DNA of 55,615 nt, from the NCBI GenBank assembly GCA_024694125.1, contig JAILKE010000083.1, positions 1-55,615 of the forward strand. The letters are read 5' to 3'. Positions 36,901 to 44,452 of this stretch are shown piece by piece. Within the stretch, counting starts at the first letter, position 1. Every line of letters starts with the position of its first letter. The translations under genes and the position numbers were made by a program. The notes beneath the pieces were generated by a model. It saw only the letters and a list, made by a program, of their open reading frames with translations, was not told where the DNA came from and did no database searches. Source of the DNA: Bacteroidales bacterium. GTDB lineage: Bacteria; Bacteroidota; Bacteroidia; Bacteroidales; UBA3663.

Positions 36901-38532
36901 GTTGGTAACGCCCAGCGAATAGACATTCTTCATCATCAGGTCCCATAGAGGGGTATTGGGATTGCCGGCGGTCGATTTGAGCAATTTGAGCACCAGGGTC
37001 TGGGTCTTGTCTTCGGTATTGTCGTCGCTGAATTCGCCTACCTGGTAGGTCTTGCCACCATAAGTGTACTGGAAGGCGACGGCCAGCACCATGTCATCGT
37101 CCAGTTTCGATTTGAGCGAGATATAGCCCAGGTTGCTGTTCAGGATATATTCGGACGATTCAAGGCGGCGGGCAGACTCAACCTTCTCAAAGTCTGTGCC
37201 TCCCGTACAACCATAGGATTCGAGCACCGCCATTGTGGTGGTCACATTGGTGATGTCGCGTATGCCGCTATAATCATTTACGATGGTCTGGTATAGGTCG
37301 TTGGCTTTGTTCTCCGGATATCCGGTTTGGCTCTGTGCGGTCCATAGCGAGTTGCCTATGTGGCTACTTTCGCCCAGGTCCATGAAGGCTATTATGTTGC
37401 GGGCATTGCTGTACGAGCTACTCTTGTTGGTGACCCAGACTTCGATTTTCTGAATCTCCACGCCCGAAGCAATGAGCGGAAGGCGGGTCATATTTCCGTC
37501 GTACGTATCCCGGAAGTAGTGAGCCAGGAAGTAGTGACGGTTCTCGTCATACTGGTCTGCCGATATCTCGTAACTACGTTTGGTGGAACCTCCCTTGCTC
37601 GATACCGTCTTGCTGGTCGATTCCTGTTTGGCCAGTAATGCTGTGATGTTGAGTTTGCCGAATTTGAGTTTCGTCTTGAAACCGAACAACGCTTGGCTAC
37701 CCGAAATGAGCGAATTGCCGGTGGACATTGAGACGTTACCCACCTCAATGTCCTGAATGATTTCGTCTTCGTCGCCCTCGTAAGCCAGTTTGAGCTGGTT
37801 GGCATCGAAGTCGAACGTTGCTTCGGTATTGTAGTTGAAGTTGAATGCCATCTTGGAGCCGATAGAGGCATTCATGTTGAGTTGGAAATTCTCCTTGAAG
37901 TCGAACGTCAATTGGTCCGCGGCGCGTTCCGATAGGCTTGGGTTGTCGATTTTGTTGCGTTTCATACCCATGCTCATGCTGGCCGAGCCCTGCGACTTGA
38001 CCTTGATACCGCCCTTGCCGAATATTTTCTCCGCTGGACCCAGGCTGAATGACATGTCCAGCAGGTCCATGCCCGTTCCACCCTCATATTCGTCGAAGGC
38101 CTTACTGTTCTGTTCGCGGAAGTAGGCTGCCCGGACCGTGCGTTCGGTGTAGTCCATATACTCCTGGCGGGACATAGGTATGGTGTAGCCGATGGGAGTT
38201 TCTCCTATCTTGGTGCGTATCAGGTATCGGTCATTCTTCCAGTCGTACTCCACGCTCTCCGTCACATTCTTGGGGTCGCGGAGGTCTCCTGGATGATTCT
38301 CCTCCAGTTGCTTGGCATCGTTGGCACCTGTACGGGATACAGCCCAGCGGGCCTTCTCCGTTGTGCCTTGTTTTGGGTCTCTGGCTGAGATGGAATCTGC
38401 CTTGTATGTTTGTGAGAGGTTGTTGTCATCCTCCTCACCTTCGTACATGTTGATATTATTGGCCAACGCGACTCCCCCCAATAGGAGAGTCGTAAGAGAA
38501 GTAGTCAGTAATATATTGTTTTTTTTCAACAT
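30916..38532 (-). CDS. sprA: Type IX secretion outer-membrane translocon SprA/Sov
   Basis: A 2538-residue protein with signal peptide MLKKNNILLTTSLTTLLLGG and the SprA N-terminal domain arrangement (EYDWKNDRYLIRTKIGETPIGYTIPMSRQEYMDY; GKGGIKVKSQGSASMSMGMKRN). SprA is the ~36-strand barrel through which T9SS cargo crosses the outer membrane. Long stretches of barrel strands and plug-like segments follow to the terminal FGLALNFSLTR. A Lys/Asn/Gln-rich insert (GNSSNRGKNAKQNNKDKQDK) lies near residue ~1710. Length is slightly above the ~2400 usual for the family. It is preceded 93 bp upstream by the EamA gene. Its presence implies a T9SS and supports the reading of the two PKD/unknown secreted proteins as cargo. 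Confidence 0.95.
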   Translation of the reverse strand: MLKKNNILLTTSLTTLLLGGVALANNINMYEGEEDDNNLSQTYKADSISARDPKQGTTEKARWAVSRTGANDAKQLEENHPGDLRDPKNVTESVEYDWKNDRYLIRTKIGETPIGYTIPMSRQEYMDYTERTVRAAYFREQNSKAFDEYEGGTGMDLLDMSFSLGPAEKIFGKGGIKVKSQGSASMSMGMKRNKIDNPSLSERAADQLTFDFKENFQLNMNASIGSKMAFNFNYNTEATFDFDANQLKLAYEGDEDEIIQDIEVGNVSMSTGNSLISGSQALFGFKTKLKFGKLNITALLAKQESTSKTVSSKGGSTKRSYEISADQYDENRHYFLAHYFRDTYDGNMTRLPLIASGVEIQKIEVWVTNKSSSYSNARNIIAFMDLGESSHIGNSLWTAQSQTGYPENKANDLYQTIVNDYSGIRDITNVTTTMAVLESYGCTGGTDFEKVESARRLESSEYILNSNLGYISLKSKLDDDMVLAVAFQYTYGGKTYQVGEFSDDNTEDKTQTLVLKLLKSTAGNPNTPLWDLMMKNVYSLGVTNVQESNFKMQVQYMNDTVGVYTNYINEGPIAQQLLIKVMNLDQINANDERHSDGQFDFLSGITINTTTGRIYFPVVEPFGSHLATQLGSQALADRYCFQELYDSTLTVAEQIAEKNKFRLKGEYEASSGAEIDLGARNVARGSVVVTAGGATLVENQDYAVDYNMGIVTVLNESIIESGTAVSVSLEDQSEYSLQRKTMMGVDMQYDYSKDISFGVTVLNLHEKPLTKKVTNAEIPINNTMYGFNFKWNKDFMWLTNAVGAIPWIKATAPSNIAVQGEFAQLVAGHSDQIGDAGYVYIDDFENSESSTDISSVSKWNLASTPYEDNNAAFPEASLSNDIEYGKNRALLSWYTIDRMFTSRSSNTTPGHIKNDLEQLSDHRVRQVNYDEIYPNKELTYGETGILDVLNLTYYPTERGPYNLDVDGMDETGHLTNPEKRWGGIMRSMDVTNFENANYEYIEFWLMDPTITGSSDSTATYTGGDLYFNLGEVSEDILKDGMKSFENGLDPDGSDLYTTETVWGRVSRRTSTVYAFDNTSGSRENQDVGLDGLKDEDELQHSSYSSYRSAVMGKVSADVLAQWQNDAFSPINDPAGDNFHYYRGSDLDKAKASILQRYKYFNGTERNSNNTNDNSYSTAATSLPDVEDINSDNTLNEYERYYQYHISLRPSDLVEGSNHIASISETTVSLRNGERQKVRWLQFRIPISEYDKKVGNIQNFKSIRFMRMYMTGWSQEQTLRFATLELVRSDWRNYTASRLTDRGYSVAGTGTVATSTVNIEENAGSYPINYVLPPGVDRVVDPGQSTSTQLNEQAMVLDVADLEPHDAVAVYKNSGMDMRQYENIQLFIHGEALVDNATQLTDGDLSVFIRLGADYKDNYYEYEVPLHLTPAGTYNNNSSTDRLAVWPADNMIDVALSKFTTLKKERNTEKQSNLSQVSYTTIYSKYDDDNRGNRISMTGNPTLSEVSVIMIGVRNVGKNVKSGKVWVNELRLNGIDEDGGWAAKGNATLRISDLATLNAAGNYTSVGWGNITQSAADRSQSEDWQYNVSGQTDLGRWLPEQLKFSAPIYYSRGKSVSTPKYDPYNEDLLMEETLDSYSTQRERDSVSNLAQTIEEVNSMSVTGMRFNVKSKKAKPWDPANVTMSYSQNRKKAQDPTVEYEKDDNYKASINYQYSPYFVAWQPFADKKGNSSNRGKNAKQNNKDKQDKKGKNKQSALANSKFLKDFQLNWLPNSISLSSNWNRTYHEEQLRNIETYESDYTIPVSYTKTFTWLRQTAIAWDLTKTLKFNFNAATNARIDEPDAPVNRDLYPDEFEAWKDTINRQLWKLGTPVSYNQTFDATWNVPINKFAYTDWINSSVRYKSSYEWQRGTTVDEETETGGVLQNQANWQGDVKFNLEMLYNKSPFLKKANDRFKQQSQSTLRRNQSRKEPARKSSKKGKQPKPVTKTFTLTGDTVITIDHNLKTRRVTIAARNTDTDKAVQLKVKRRDANSISFRSKDSLNLTVTIAPMDPLDDQQWYKNTQLAARLLMMVRNVNVSYKETNVTYLPSYRLNAGDFFGQNNSGSSLSPGLAFAFGFAGGEDFTNRAIDEGWLIIDSTMTTPAVYSVTRDLNYGATIEPLPGLKINLTGTWRRNDKQSHQFMFEDLAITRSGSFQMTTIALGSSFGAGKSRDGFYNEAFQQLINNRSVIYQRFLSKYKGTSYPTGGFMTDYPSLAGTRFQESNGSSRINSSDVLVPSFIAAYMNGYDASSMSLSPFPNMWKALPNWKVQYDGLLQLMPKLSKYLKGLTLSHAYTCTYSVGNYTSYANYAENTQGLGFILDTNNDVPVPSSEYSISNVTLTESFAPLCGLNAVFVNGITARTDYKQTRSVALNMTAAQITETLSKDLTIGTGYKIADFNQVLGIPARTGAKERNVKHDLNLKLDVTYKNQLVLFRTITDGYSVANSGNTAVNINFAADYQFSRMLNFKFYWQKQINKPLTSNSYPTVDTQFGLALNFSLTR

Positions 38533-38625
38533 TGGATACGTACGAAATATACTTAATAACGCACCTATCTAATAAATATTGCCCACGCGGGATGAAACAA
38601 TTATTTCCAAGTGAGGAACCTCTAT

Positions 38626-39540
38626 TCAGATTTTAGCTCCGATGCGACGTTGTGTCACGAGATAAACACCGGTAAATATCATCAACACGGCGGCGGCCTG
38701 AGGCATTCCGAAGGTAGCGAGGCCGGCCGCTACGCTGACCAGGCAAGCCACGATAGGTTGTACATAATTGTACATGGCGACAACGGTCGGACGCAGGGTC
38801 TTCTGGGCATTCATCATCAGGATATAGGCTACGAATGTACCGAAAAATACAACAAAAGCCGATTCGTACCATGCGGAGGCCGAAATTTGGGCCCAATTCA
38901 GTTGTACGACTTCGTGCCAGGACCAGGGGCAAATCAGCACAACCGCCCAAAGCATCATCCACTTCATGCAGGTGATGACGCGGTATCGGGCGATGAGTTT
39001 TTTGAAGAGAGTCAGGTAGAGAGCGAAGCTACATTGAGCACCAATGACCATCAGGTCGCCCACATAGTTGCCGGCGCGGCTTTCGGTGGCCTGGCTACTT
39101 CCGGCTATCAGGATCAGGGCACCGCTGATGCCGAGCGCCACACCGAGTATCTTGTGCCAGGTGAGGCGTTCGCGCAGGACCAACGTCGTGAGGAGCAGGG
39201 TGAAGACCGGCATCGTGGTGGTCATGATGCTGGCATTGGCAGGAGAGGTGAGGCTCAATCCGATCGTGAAGCAGCATTGGTTCGTGACGATGCCCAATAG
39301 ACCAGCTCCGGCAAAGAGCAGTTTGTCCCGCCATGCCACCTTTTCGTTCTCGCGGGTGATCCAACCATAGAGCCAGAAGCATATCATACCGCCCACTACG
39401 CGGAATGTGACCATATCTATGCCCGATATACCTTGGTTCATAGCATCTTTGCCCAATGGGGCCATCAGACCCCAGATGATGCAGGCACCCGCGATGCAGA
39501 GGTGTCCTATCATATTTACATTGTTAAATTTGTTGCTCAT
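38626..39540 (-). CDS. EamA/DMT family inner-membrane transporter
   Basis: 304 residues with ten hydrophobic segments in two EamA repeats (GHLCIAGACIIWGLMAPLGKDAM and YVGDLMVIGAQCSFALYLTLFKKL). The characteristic ends of each repeat are present: ERLTWHKILGVALGISGALIL, and in the second half PQAAAVLMIFTGVYLVTQRR. Members export or take up small metabolites such as amino acids; the substrate cannot be read from the sequence. It starts at 39540, with a TATTTTTG -7-like box on the minus strand at 39572-39565, and leads into sprA. Co-transcription with sprA is plausible given the short gap. Confidence 0.9.
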   Translation of the reverse strand: MSNKFNNVNMIGHLCIAGACIIWGLMAPLGKDAMNQGISGIDMVTFRVVGGMICFWLYGWITRENEKVAWRDKLLFAGAGLLGIVTNQCCFTIGLSLTSPANASIMTTTMPVFTLLLTTLVLRERLTWHKILGVALGISGALILIAGSSQATESRAGNYVGDLMVIGAQCSFALYLTLFKKLIARYRVITCMKWMMLWAVVLICPWSWHEVVQLNWAQISASAWYESAFVVFFGTFVAYILMMNAQKTLRPTVVAMYNYVQPIVACLVSVAAGLATFGMPQAAAVLMIFTGVYLVTQRRIGAKI

Positions 39541-39564
39541 AACTAATACTTAAATAACGCGGTG

Positions 39565-39572
39565 CAAAAATA
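39565..39572 (-). promoter_or_regulatory. -7 box of the EamA gene
   Basis: TATTTTTG on the minus strand, 24 nt before the start. No clear -33 match. Confidence 0.4.
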
Positions 39573-39687
39573 CGACAAAATCGTCAAGAATAGTCATGTT
39601 ATCAGTAATTTTGCAGAAAAATTTTCTTATTTGTCGTACCATTGTAGTTTTTTTTACTCTCGGAGTGTCAGTTTGGATTTTTTTCCA

Positions 39688-39695
39688 TATCTTTG
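39688..39695 (+). promoter_or_regulatory. -7 box of the metF-metH unit
   Basis: TATCTTTG with a ~100-nt leader before the metF ATG at 39799. The leader contains a possible hairpin GATGG...CCATC (about 39740-39761). I could not match it to a SAM or cobalamin riboswitch. Confidence 0.5.
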
Positions 39696-39798
39696 TGAGT
39701 CGATTTTGTGGAAAAGGGGAGCTATTTTCCTTTCCCATAGATGGTTGTGCAATCCCCCATCAAAGCACTGATTTAAGAAACTTATCACATTGAATATT

Positions 39799-40758
39799 AT
39801 GAGCGTTGCTGCATTATTGCAAAACACCCGACAAACCCTGTTTTCGTTCGAGGTCCTCCCTCCAGTGCGAGGTCGAGGCATCGATCCTGTATTCAAGACC
39901 ATAGATCGCTTGATGCCTTTTCATCCAGCATTTGTCGAAGTTACATCACACCGTAGTGACTTCGTTTACAAGGATATGGGCAATGGGCAGTTCAAGCGCG
40001 TCGAGGAGCGCGTGCGTCCTGGTACAGTACCTATTGCCTATGCCATCAAGCAGCGATATAATGTGCCGGTAGTGCCACATATCATCTGTTCGGGATATAC
40101 CCAGCAGGAGACCGAGAATGAATTGCTTGACCTCGCCATGCTCGATGTGCGTGACCTGTTGGTGTTGCGTGGGGACAAGGCCAAGCAGGATAGTCGTTTC
40201 ATCCCGAAGGAGGGCGGTCTGACCTATGCCAGCCAACTGTGTGAGCAGGTCAATGCCTTCAATCAGGGGCAACTGCTCTTCGGCGATAGTCACGAATTGT
40301 GCCAGGAATCACCATTCTCCTACGGAGTAGCCGGGTATCCCGAGAAACACGAGGAGGCGATGAGCCAGTCCGCCGATATGCGCGCCTTGAAGCGCAAGGT
40401 AGATCTGGGTGCCGGTTACATCGTCACGCAGATGTTCTTCGACAATGCCCGATACTTCGACTTCGTACGTCGGTGTCGCGAGGCAGGCATCCATGTGCCG
40501 ATTGTGCCTGGATTGAAGCCACTCAGCACGCTCAACCATTGCACGATGTTGCCACGCACGTTCCATATAGATTTTCCCGACGAACTGGTACAGCAGTTGG
40601 AGCGATGCAGCACCAACGATGATGTCCGTTCCGTGGGTATCGAGTGGTGTGTGCGTCAATGCAAGGAGTTGCGTGACCACGATGTTCCCTCCCTGCATTT
40701 CTATACGATGAATGCGGCTCAGATGATTGAGGAAATCTGCAATGCCGTCAATATTTGA
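39799..40758 (+). CDS. metF: 5,10-methylenetetrahydrofolate reductase
   Basis: Reduces methylene-THF to methyl-THF, the methyl donor for MetH. 319 residues from the ATG at 39799 (MSVAALLQNTRQTLFSFEVLPP); a TTG three codons upstream is less likely. Family features are the SFEVLPPxRG start, FVEVTSHRS, the FAD-binding VLRGDKA, and GAGYIVTQMFFDNARYFDFVRRCREAGI with VPIVPGLKPL. Size matches the bacterial single-domain enzyme. It is followed 16 bp later by metH, so both halves of methyl transfer to homocysteine are co-expressed. Confidence 0.95.
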   Translation: MSVAALLQNTRQTLFSFEVLPPVRGRGIDPVFKTIDRLMPFHPAFVEVTSHRSDFVYKDMGNGQFKRVEERVRPGTVPIAYAIKQRYNVPVVPHIICSGYTQQETENELLDLAMLDVRDLLVLRGDKAKQDSRFIPKEGGLTYASQLCEQVNAFNQGQLLFGDSHELCQESPFSYGVAGYPEKHEEAMSQSADMRALKRKVDLGAGYIVTQMFFDNARYFDFVRRCREAGIHVPIVPGLKPLSTLNHCTMLPRTFHIDFPDELVQQLERCSTNDDVRSVGIEWCVRQCKELRDHDVPSLHFYTMNAAQMIEEICNAVNI

Positions 40759-40774
40759 TTTGATATCCTTTCCA

Positions 40775-43700
40775 ATGGTTATGACACTTCGTGAAGCTTT
40801 TTCCCGGCGTTTGATGCTGCTCGATGGTGGCATGGGTTCGTTGTTGATGCAAGGTAACAACGATGCATTGTCGTTGACGCAGCCCGACCTGATACTCGAC
40901 ATCCACCGACGGTATGTAGCAGCAGGTGCCGATGTTCTGACCACCAATACCTTCTCGGCGCAGAGGGTCTCGCAACATGAATATCATCTTGAAGACCGAA
41001 TCGCCGACATCAATCGTGCCGGCGTGCGTCTGGCGCGACAGGCCGCCGATGAATGTCAGGAGCGCAAGGTATATGTGGTGGGCGATGTGGGCCCGACCAG
41101 CAAGATGCTCTCCATGAGCGAGGATGTCAATGATCCCGCCGCCCGTTCCATCACTTACGACGAACTGGAGTCGGCCTATCATGAGCAGATCTATGTCCTC
41201 TTGCAAGAGGGTGTGGATGGAGTATTGATCGAGACCGTGTTCGATACCCTCAATGCCAAGGCGGCATTGTCGGCCATGGCTCGTGCCAAGGATGAACTGG
41301 AACAGGAGACCGGTGTGCGACCTGCCGCCGAGGTACTGCTCTCCATGACCGTTTCGGATGCCTCCGGACGAACTTTGTCTGGCCAGACGGTCGAGGCATT
41401 TGTCTGTTCTGTGGCGCATGCGTCACCCCTCAGTGTTGGATTGAACTGTGGTCTGGGAGCCGAGGGAATGATACCCTACCTGGAGCAGATGTCGGCATGT
41501 GCCGATTGCTATGTCACGTGCCACCCCAATGCCGGATTGCCCAACCAGTTCGGCGGATATGATGACACACCAGCCGATATGGTGCGGCAGATGCAACCGA
41601 TGCTGGACCGTCACCTGGTCAATATGATAGGTGGTTGTTGTGGTACAACGCCCGAGCATACGCGTGCCATGCGTGATATGATTGATGCCCTGCCTGCCGA
41701 CTACGAGGTGCGTACGCCCGCCGTCCTGCCCACGGCATTGCGGCTGGCAGGCCTCGAACCGCTCGTTGCTCCGTCAGACCTCTTTGTGCGGGTGGGCGAG
41801 AGGTGCAATGTGGCGGGATCGCGCAAGTTCCTCCGCCTGATCAACGAGAAGAAGTATGACGAGGCGCTTGACATAGCCCGCAAGCAGGTCGAAGATGGCG
41901 CCATGGTCATAGACGTCAATATGGACGACGGCCTGCTGGATGCGGAGCACGAGATGCAGACGTTCCTCAATCTCCTGGCTTCCGACCCCTCGGTGAGCCG
42001 TGTGCCCATCATGGTCGATTCCTCCCGGTTCGAGGTCATTGTGGCGGGATTGAAGAGTTGCCAGGGCAAGTGTATCGTCAATAGCATAAGCCTGAAAATG
42101 GGCGAGGAGGAGTTCCTGGCGCGAGCACGGACCGTGAAGCGTCTGGGTGCCGCCGTGATAGCCATGTGCTTCGATGAGGAGGGACAGGCTACCGACTATG
42201 AGCGGCGCATACGGATATGCCAGCGGATGTATGACCTGCTGACGCGTGAGGCGGGTTTCGCCCCATCGGACATCATCTTCGACCCGAACGTGCTGACCAT
42301 CGCCACCGGTATGGCTGAGCATGCCGCCTATGCGAGCGACTTCATCCGCGCTACGGGTTGGGTCCAGGAGCATCTGCCTGGAACCAGGGTATCGGGCGGA
42401 TTGTCCAACCTCTCGTTTGCCTTCCGTGGGAACAACTACCTGCGTGAGGCGATGCACTCTGTCTTCCTGCACCATGCGATACCGCAGGGTATGGGTATGG
42501 CGATACTCAATCCAGCCACACAGGTGGCGTACGACACTATAGCTCCAGACCTGCAACAGGCCATATCGGACGTCGTTCTCAATACTTCGGCCGAAGCCTC
42601 CGAGCGACTCATCGAGATGGCTCAACAACTATTGGCCGATAAACCATCGGCACAGACCGCCAGCAAGAAGGTTGAGGTTCCCTCGTCACCCGAGGCCCGT
42701 CTCCAGTTGGCGCTTCAAAAGGGCGATACATCGACCCTGAATGCCGACCTGCAGATGTTGCTGGACCGGGGCGACTCGCCGCTGGCCATCATCTCCGGCC
42801 CACTGATGGATGGGCTCAATGAGGTGGGACGACTCTTCGGCGAGGGTAAGATGTTCCTGCCTCAGGTGGTCAAGAGTGCCCGTACGATGAAGCGGGCGGT
42901 GGAGTATCTCGACCCATATATCAAGGCGATGCAGGGGGACGGTGCGGATGCCGGTAGTGCGGGTTCGTCGCGCGGCAAGATCGTCATAGCTACGGTCAAG
43001 GGTGATGTGCACGACATCGGCAAGAATATCGTCGCGGTCATCATGGCGTGCAATGGATTTGAGGTCATCGACCTGGGTGTAATGGTCCCTGCCGAGACGA
43101 TCATCGAGGCAGCACAACGCGAGCATGCCGACATCATCAGCCTGTCGGGTCTGATCACCCCGAGCCTGGAGGAGATGTGTACGGTGGCGCGTGCCATGCA
43201 GGATGCCGGTATGCACATCCCACTGATGGTGGGCGGGGCGACGACCTCGCCCATCTACACGGCGGTCAAGATTGCTCCTTGCTACGATGGCCCCGTCTTC
43301 CACGTCCGGGATGCGGCTACCAACCCAGGCCTGGCCATGCGGTTGTTGGACCCCGCTACTCACGATGAGGTGGTGGCGGCCAATCTACAGGAACAACAAC
43401 GCATCCGCGAGCAACAACAGCAACGGGAGGCGCTGGACCAGGCACAACAACAGACCAGCCGTTCGCTGGGCGAAGCCACGCCGTTGGAACGCCGTCTGCT
43501 GGTCGATTGGTCCACTCAGGTCATGCCCGATGCCCCCTATCTGGGAGCCCGTATCCTGCCGCCATTGCCGGTGCGTGAGGTAGTGCCGCTCATCGATTGG
43601 CTCTATTTCTACTGGCCATGGAGGGTCAAGGAGGATAGCGAGGAGGGACGCAAGTTACGTGCCGATGCCGATGCTCTGTTGCAGACCATGCTCGATGACC

Positions 43701-44284
43701 CCGAGTATGACCTGCGATGTGCCCAGGCTTTCTATCCCGCGGGCGGCATGGACGACCACATACACATCGTCCTGCGTAGTGATAGTCACCCCAGTGATTG
43801 TCCTTGTTGCCGCACCACGGTCGATATTCCCACACCGCGCCAACAGCGTTTGTCAGGCCAATGTCTGTCGCTCTGTGACTACCTGCCGCCCTGCGGATTG
43901 CTGGCCGAGCCGAAGGGCCGCATCGGAGCCTTTGCCTGTACGGTGAGCGAGACTTTTGTCCGACGCTTGGAACAACTTAAATCCGCGCAGGGAGGTAGCG
44001 ATTACGATGTGTTGCTCCTGCAGACGGTGGGTGATCGTCTGGCCGAAGCGGCGGCTGAGTATTTGAGCCGTCGGTTGTTGGCCGATAACCAATGGGGAGG
44101 CATACGCCCAGCGGTCGGTTATCCGGCATTGCCCGATCAGCATAGCATCTTCCTGATTGATAAGTTGGTCGATTTCAAATCGGTGGGAATCTCCTTGACC
44201 GAGAATGGAGCCATGTATCCACAGGCCTCCGTGAGCGGTTTGTATTTCGCCTATCCCGATGCTCAATATTTTTCGGTTAAATGA
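40775..44284 (+). CDS. metH: Cobalamin-dependent methionine synthase
   Basis: Transfers methyl from methyl-THF to homocysteine via cobalamin. 1169 residues from the ATG at 40775; an ATG two codons on is an alternative. Order: homocysteine domain (~1-315, LLDGGMGSLLMQ, zinc ligands in LNCG and GGCCGT), pterin-binding domain (~335-600, VGERCNVAGSRKF, SLKMGEEEF), B12 cap and B12 domain (~640-870, DVHDIGKNIV with the cobalt-ligating His at ~746), and the SAM reactivation domain (~890-1169, IRPAVGYPALPDQH, ISLTENGAMYPQASVSG). A Gln-rich linker (EQQRIREQQQQREALDQAQQQ) joins the last two. All four modules are present. Confidence 0.97.
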   Translation: MVMTLREAFSRRLMLLDGGMGSLLMQGNNDALSLTQPDLILDIHRRYVAAGADVLTTNTFSAQRVSQHEYHLEDRIADINRAGVRLARQAADECQERKVYVVGDVGPTSKMLSMSEDVNDPAARSITYDELESAYHEQIYVLLQEGVDGVLIETVFDTLNAKAALSAMARAKDELEQETGVRPAAEVLLSMTVSDASGRTLSGQTVEAFVCSVAHASPLSVGLNCGLGAEGMIPYLEQMSACADCYVTCHPNAGLPNQFGGYDDTPADMVRQMQPMLDRHLVNMIGGCCGTTPEHTRAMRDMIDALPADYEVRTPAVLPTALRLAGLEPLVAPSDLFVRVGERCNVAGSRKFLRLINEKKYDEALDIARKQVEDGAMVIDVNMDDGLLDAEHEMQTFLNLLASDPSVSRVPIMVDSSRFEVIVAGLKSCQGKCIVNSISLKMGEEEFLARARTVKRLGAAVIAMCFDEEGQATDYERRIRICQRMYDLLTREAGFAPSDIIFDPNVLTIATGMAEHAAYASDFIRATGWVQEHLPGTRVSGGLSNLSFAFRGNNYLREAMHSVFLHHAIPQGMGMAILNPATQVAYDTIAPDLQQAISDVVLNTSAEASERLIEMAQQLLADKPSAQTASKKVEVPSSPEARLQLALQKGDTSTLNADLQMLLDRGDSPLAIISGPLMDGLNEVGRLFGEGKMFLPQVVKSARTMKRAVEYLDPYIKAMQGDGADAGSAGSSRGKIVIATVKGDVHDIGKNIVAVIMACNGFEVIDLGVMVPAETIIEAAQREHADIISLSGLITPSLEEMCTVARAMQDAGMHIPLMVGGATTSPIYTAVKIAPCYDGPVFHVRDAATNPGLAMRLLDPATHDEVVAANLQEQQRIREQQQQREALDQAQQQTSRSLGEATPLERRLLVDWSTQVMPDAPYLGARILPPLPVREVVPLIDWLYFYWPWRVKEDSEEGRKLRADADALLQTMLDDPEYDLRCAQAFYPAGGMDDHIHIVLRSDSHPSDCPCCRTTVDIPTPRQQRLSGQCLSLCDYLPPCGLLAEPKGRIGAFACTVSETFVRRLEQLKSAQGGSDYDVLLLQTVGDRLAEAAAEYLSRRLLADNQWGGIRPAVGYPALPDQHSIFLIDKLVDFKSVGISLTENGAMYPQASVSGLYFAYPDAQYFSVK

Positions 44285-44298
44285 GGATGAGAGGGTGT

Positions 44299-44341
44299 TA
44301 GGTTTTAAGGTCGCTTCACTGATTAGGTTGTAAGGTCGTTT
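44299..44341 (+). repeat. Imperfect 18-bp direct repeat
   Basis: TAGGTTTTAAGGTCGCTT (44299-44316) and TAGGTTGTAAGGTCGTTT (44324-44341) match at 16 of 18 positions with a 25-bp period. It lies just after the metH stop. Confidence 0.6.
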
Positions 44342-44357
44342 GAATATTTTGGGGTTG

Positions 44358-44446
44358 TTTCAATTTTCAACTTTCAATTTTCAACTTCGATTAGGGAGGT
44401 TTTCCAACTTTCAACTTTCAATTTTCAATTATCAATTATCAATTAA
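44358..44446 (+). repeat. TTTCAA-type simple-sequence tract
   Basis: Two blocks of short tandem units of the type TTTCAACTTTCAATTTTCAA, separated by CGATTAGGGAGG and ending TATCAATTATCAATTAAA just before the next gene. Such tracts can expand or shrink by slippage and lie where the promoter and ribosome-binding region of the flavoprotein gene must be. Confidence 0.7.
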
Positions 44447-44452
44447 AGAATA

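Noticed and set aside
31171-38125. Many rightward frames of 60-270 codons
   Set aside because: All lie antisense to the continuous 2538-codon sprA frame.
39696-39798. SAM riboswitch in the metF leader
   Set aside because: Too short for the S-box class and without recognisable conserved core.
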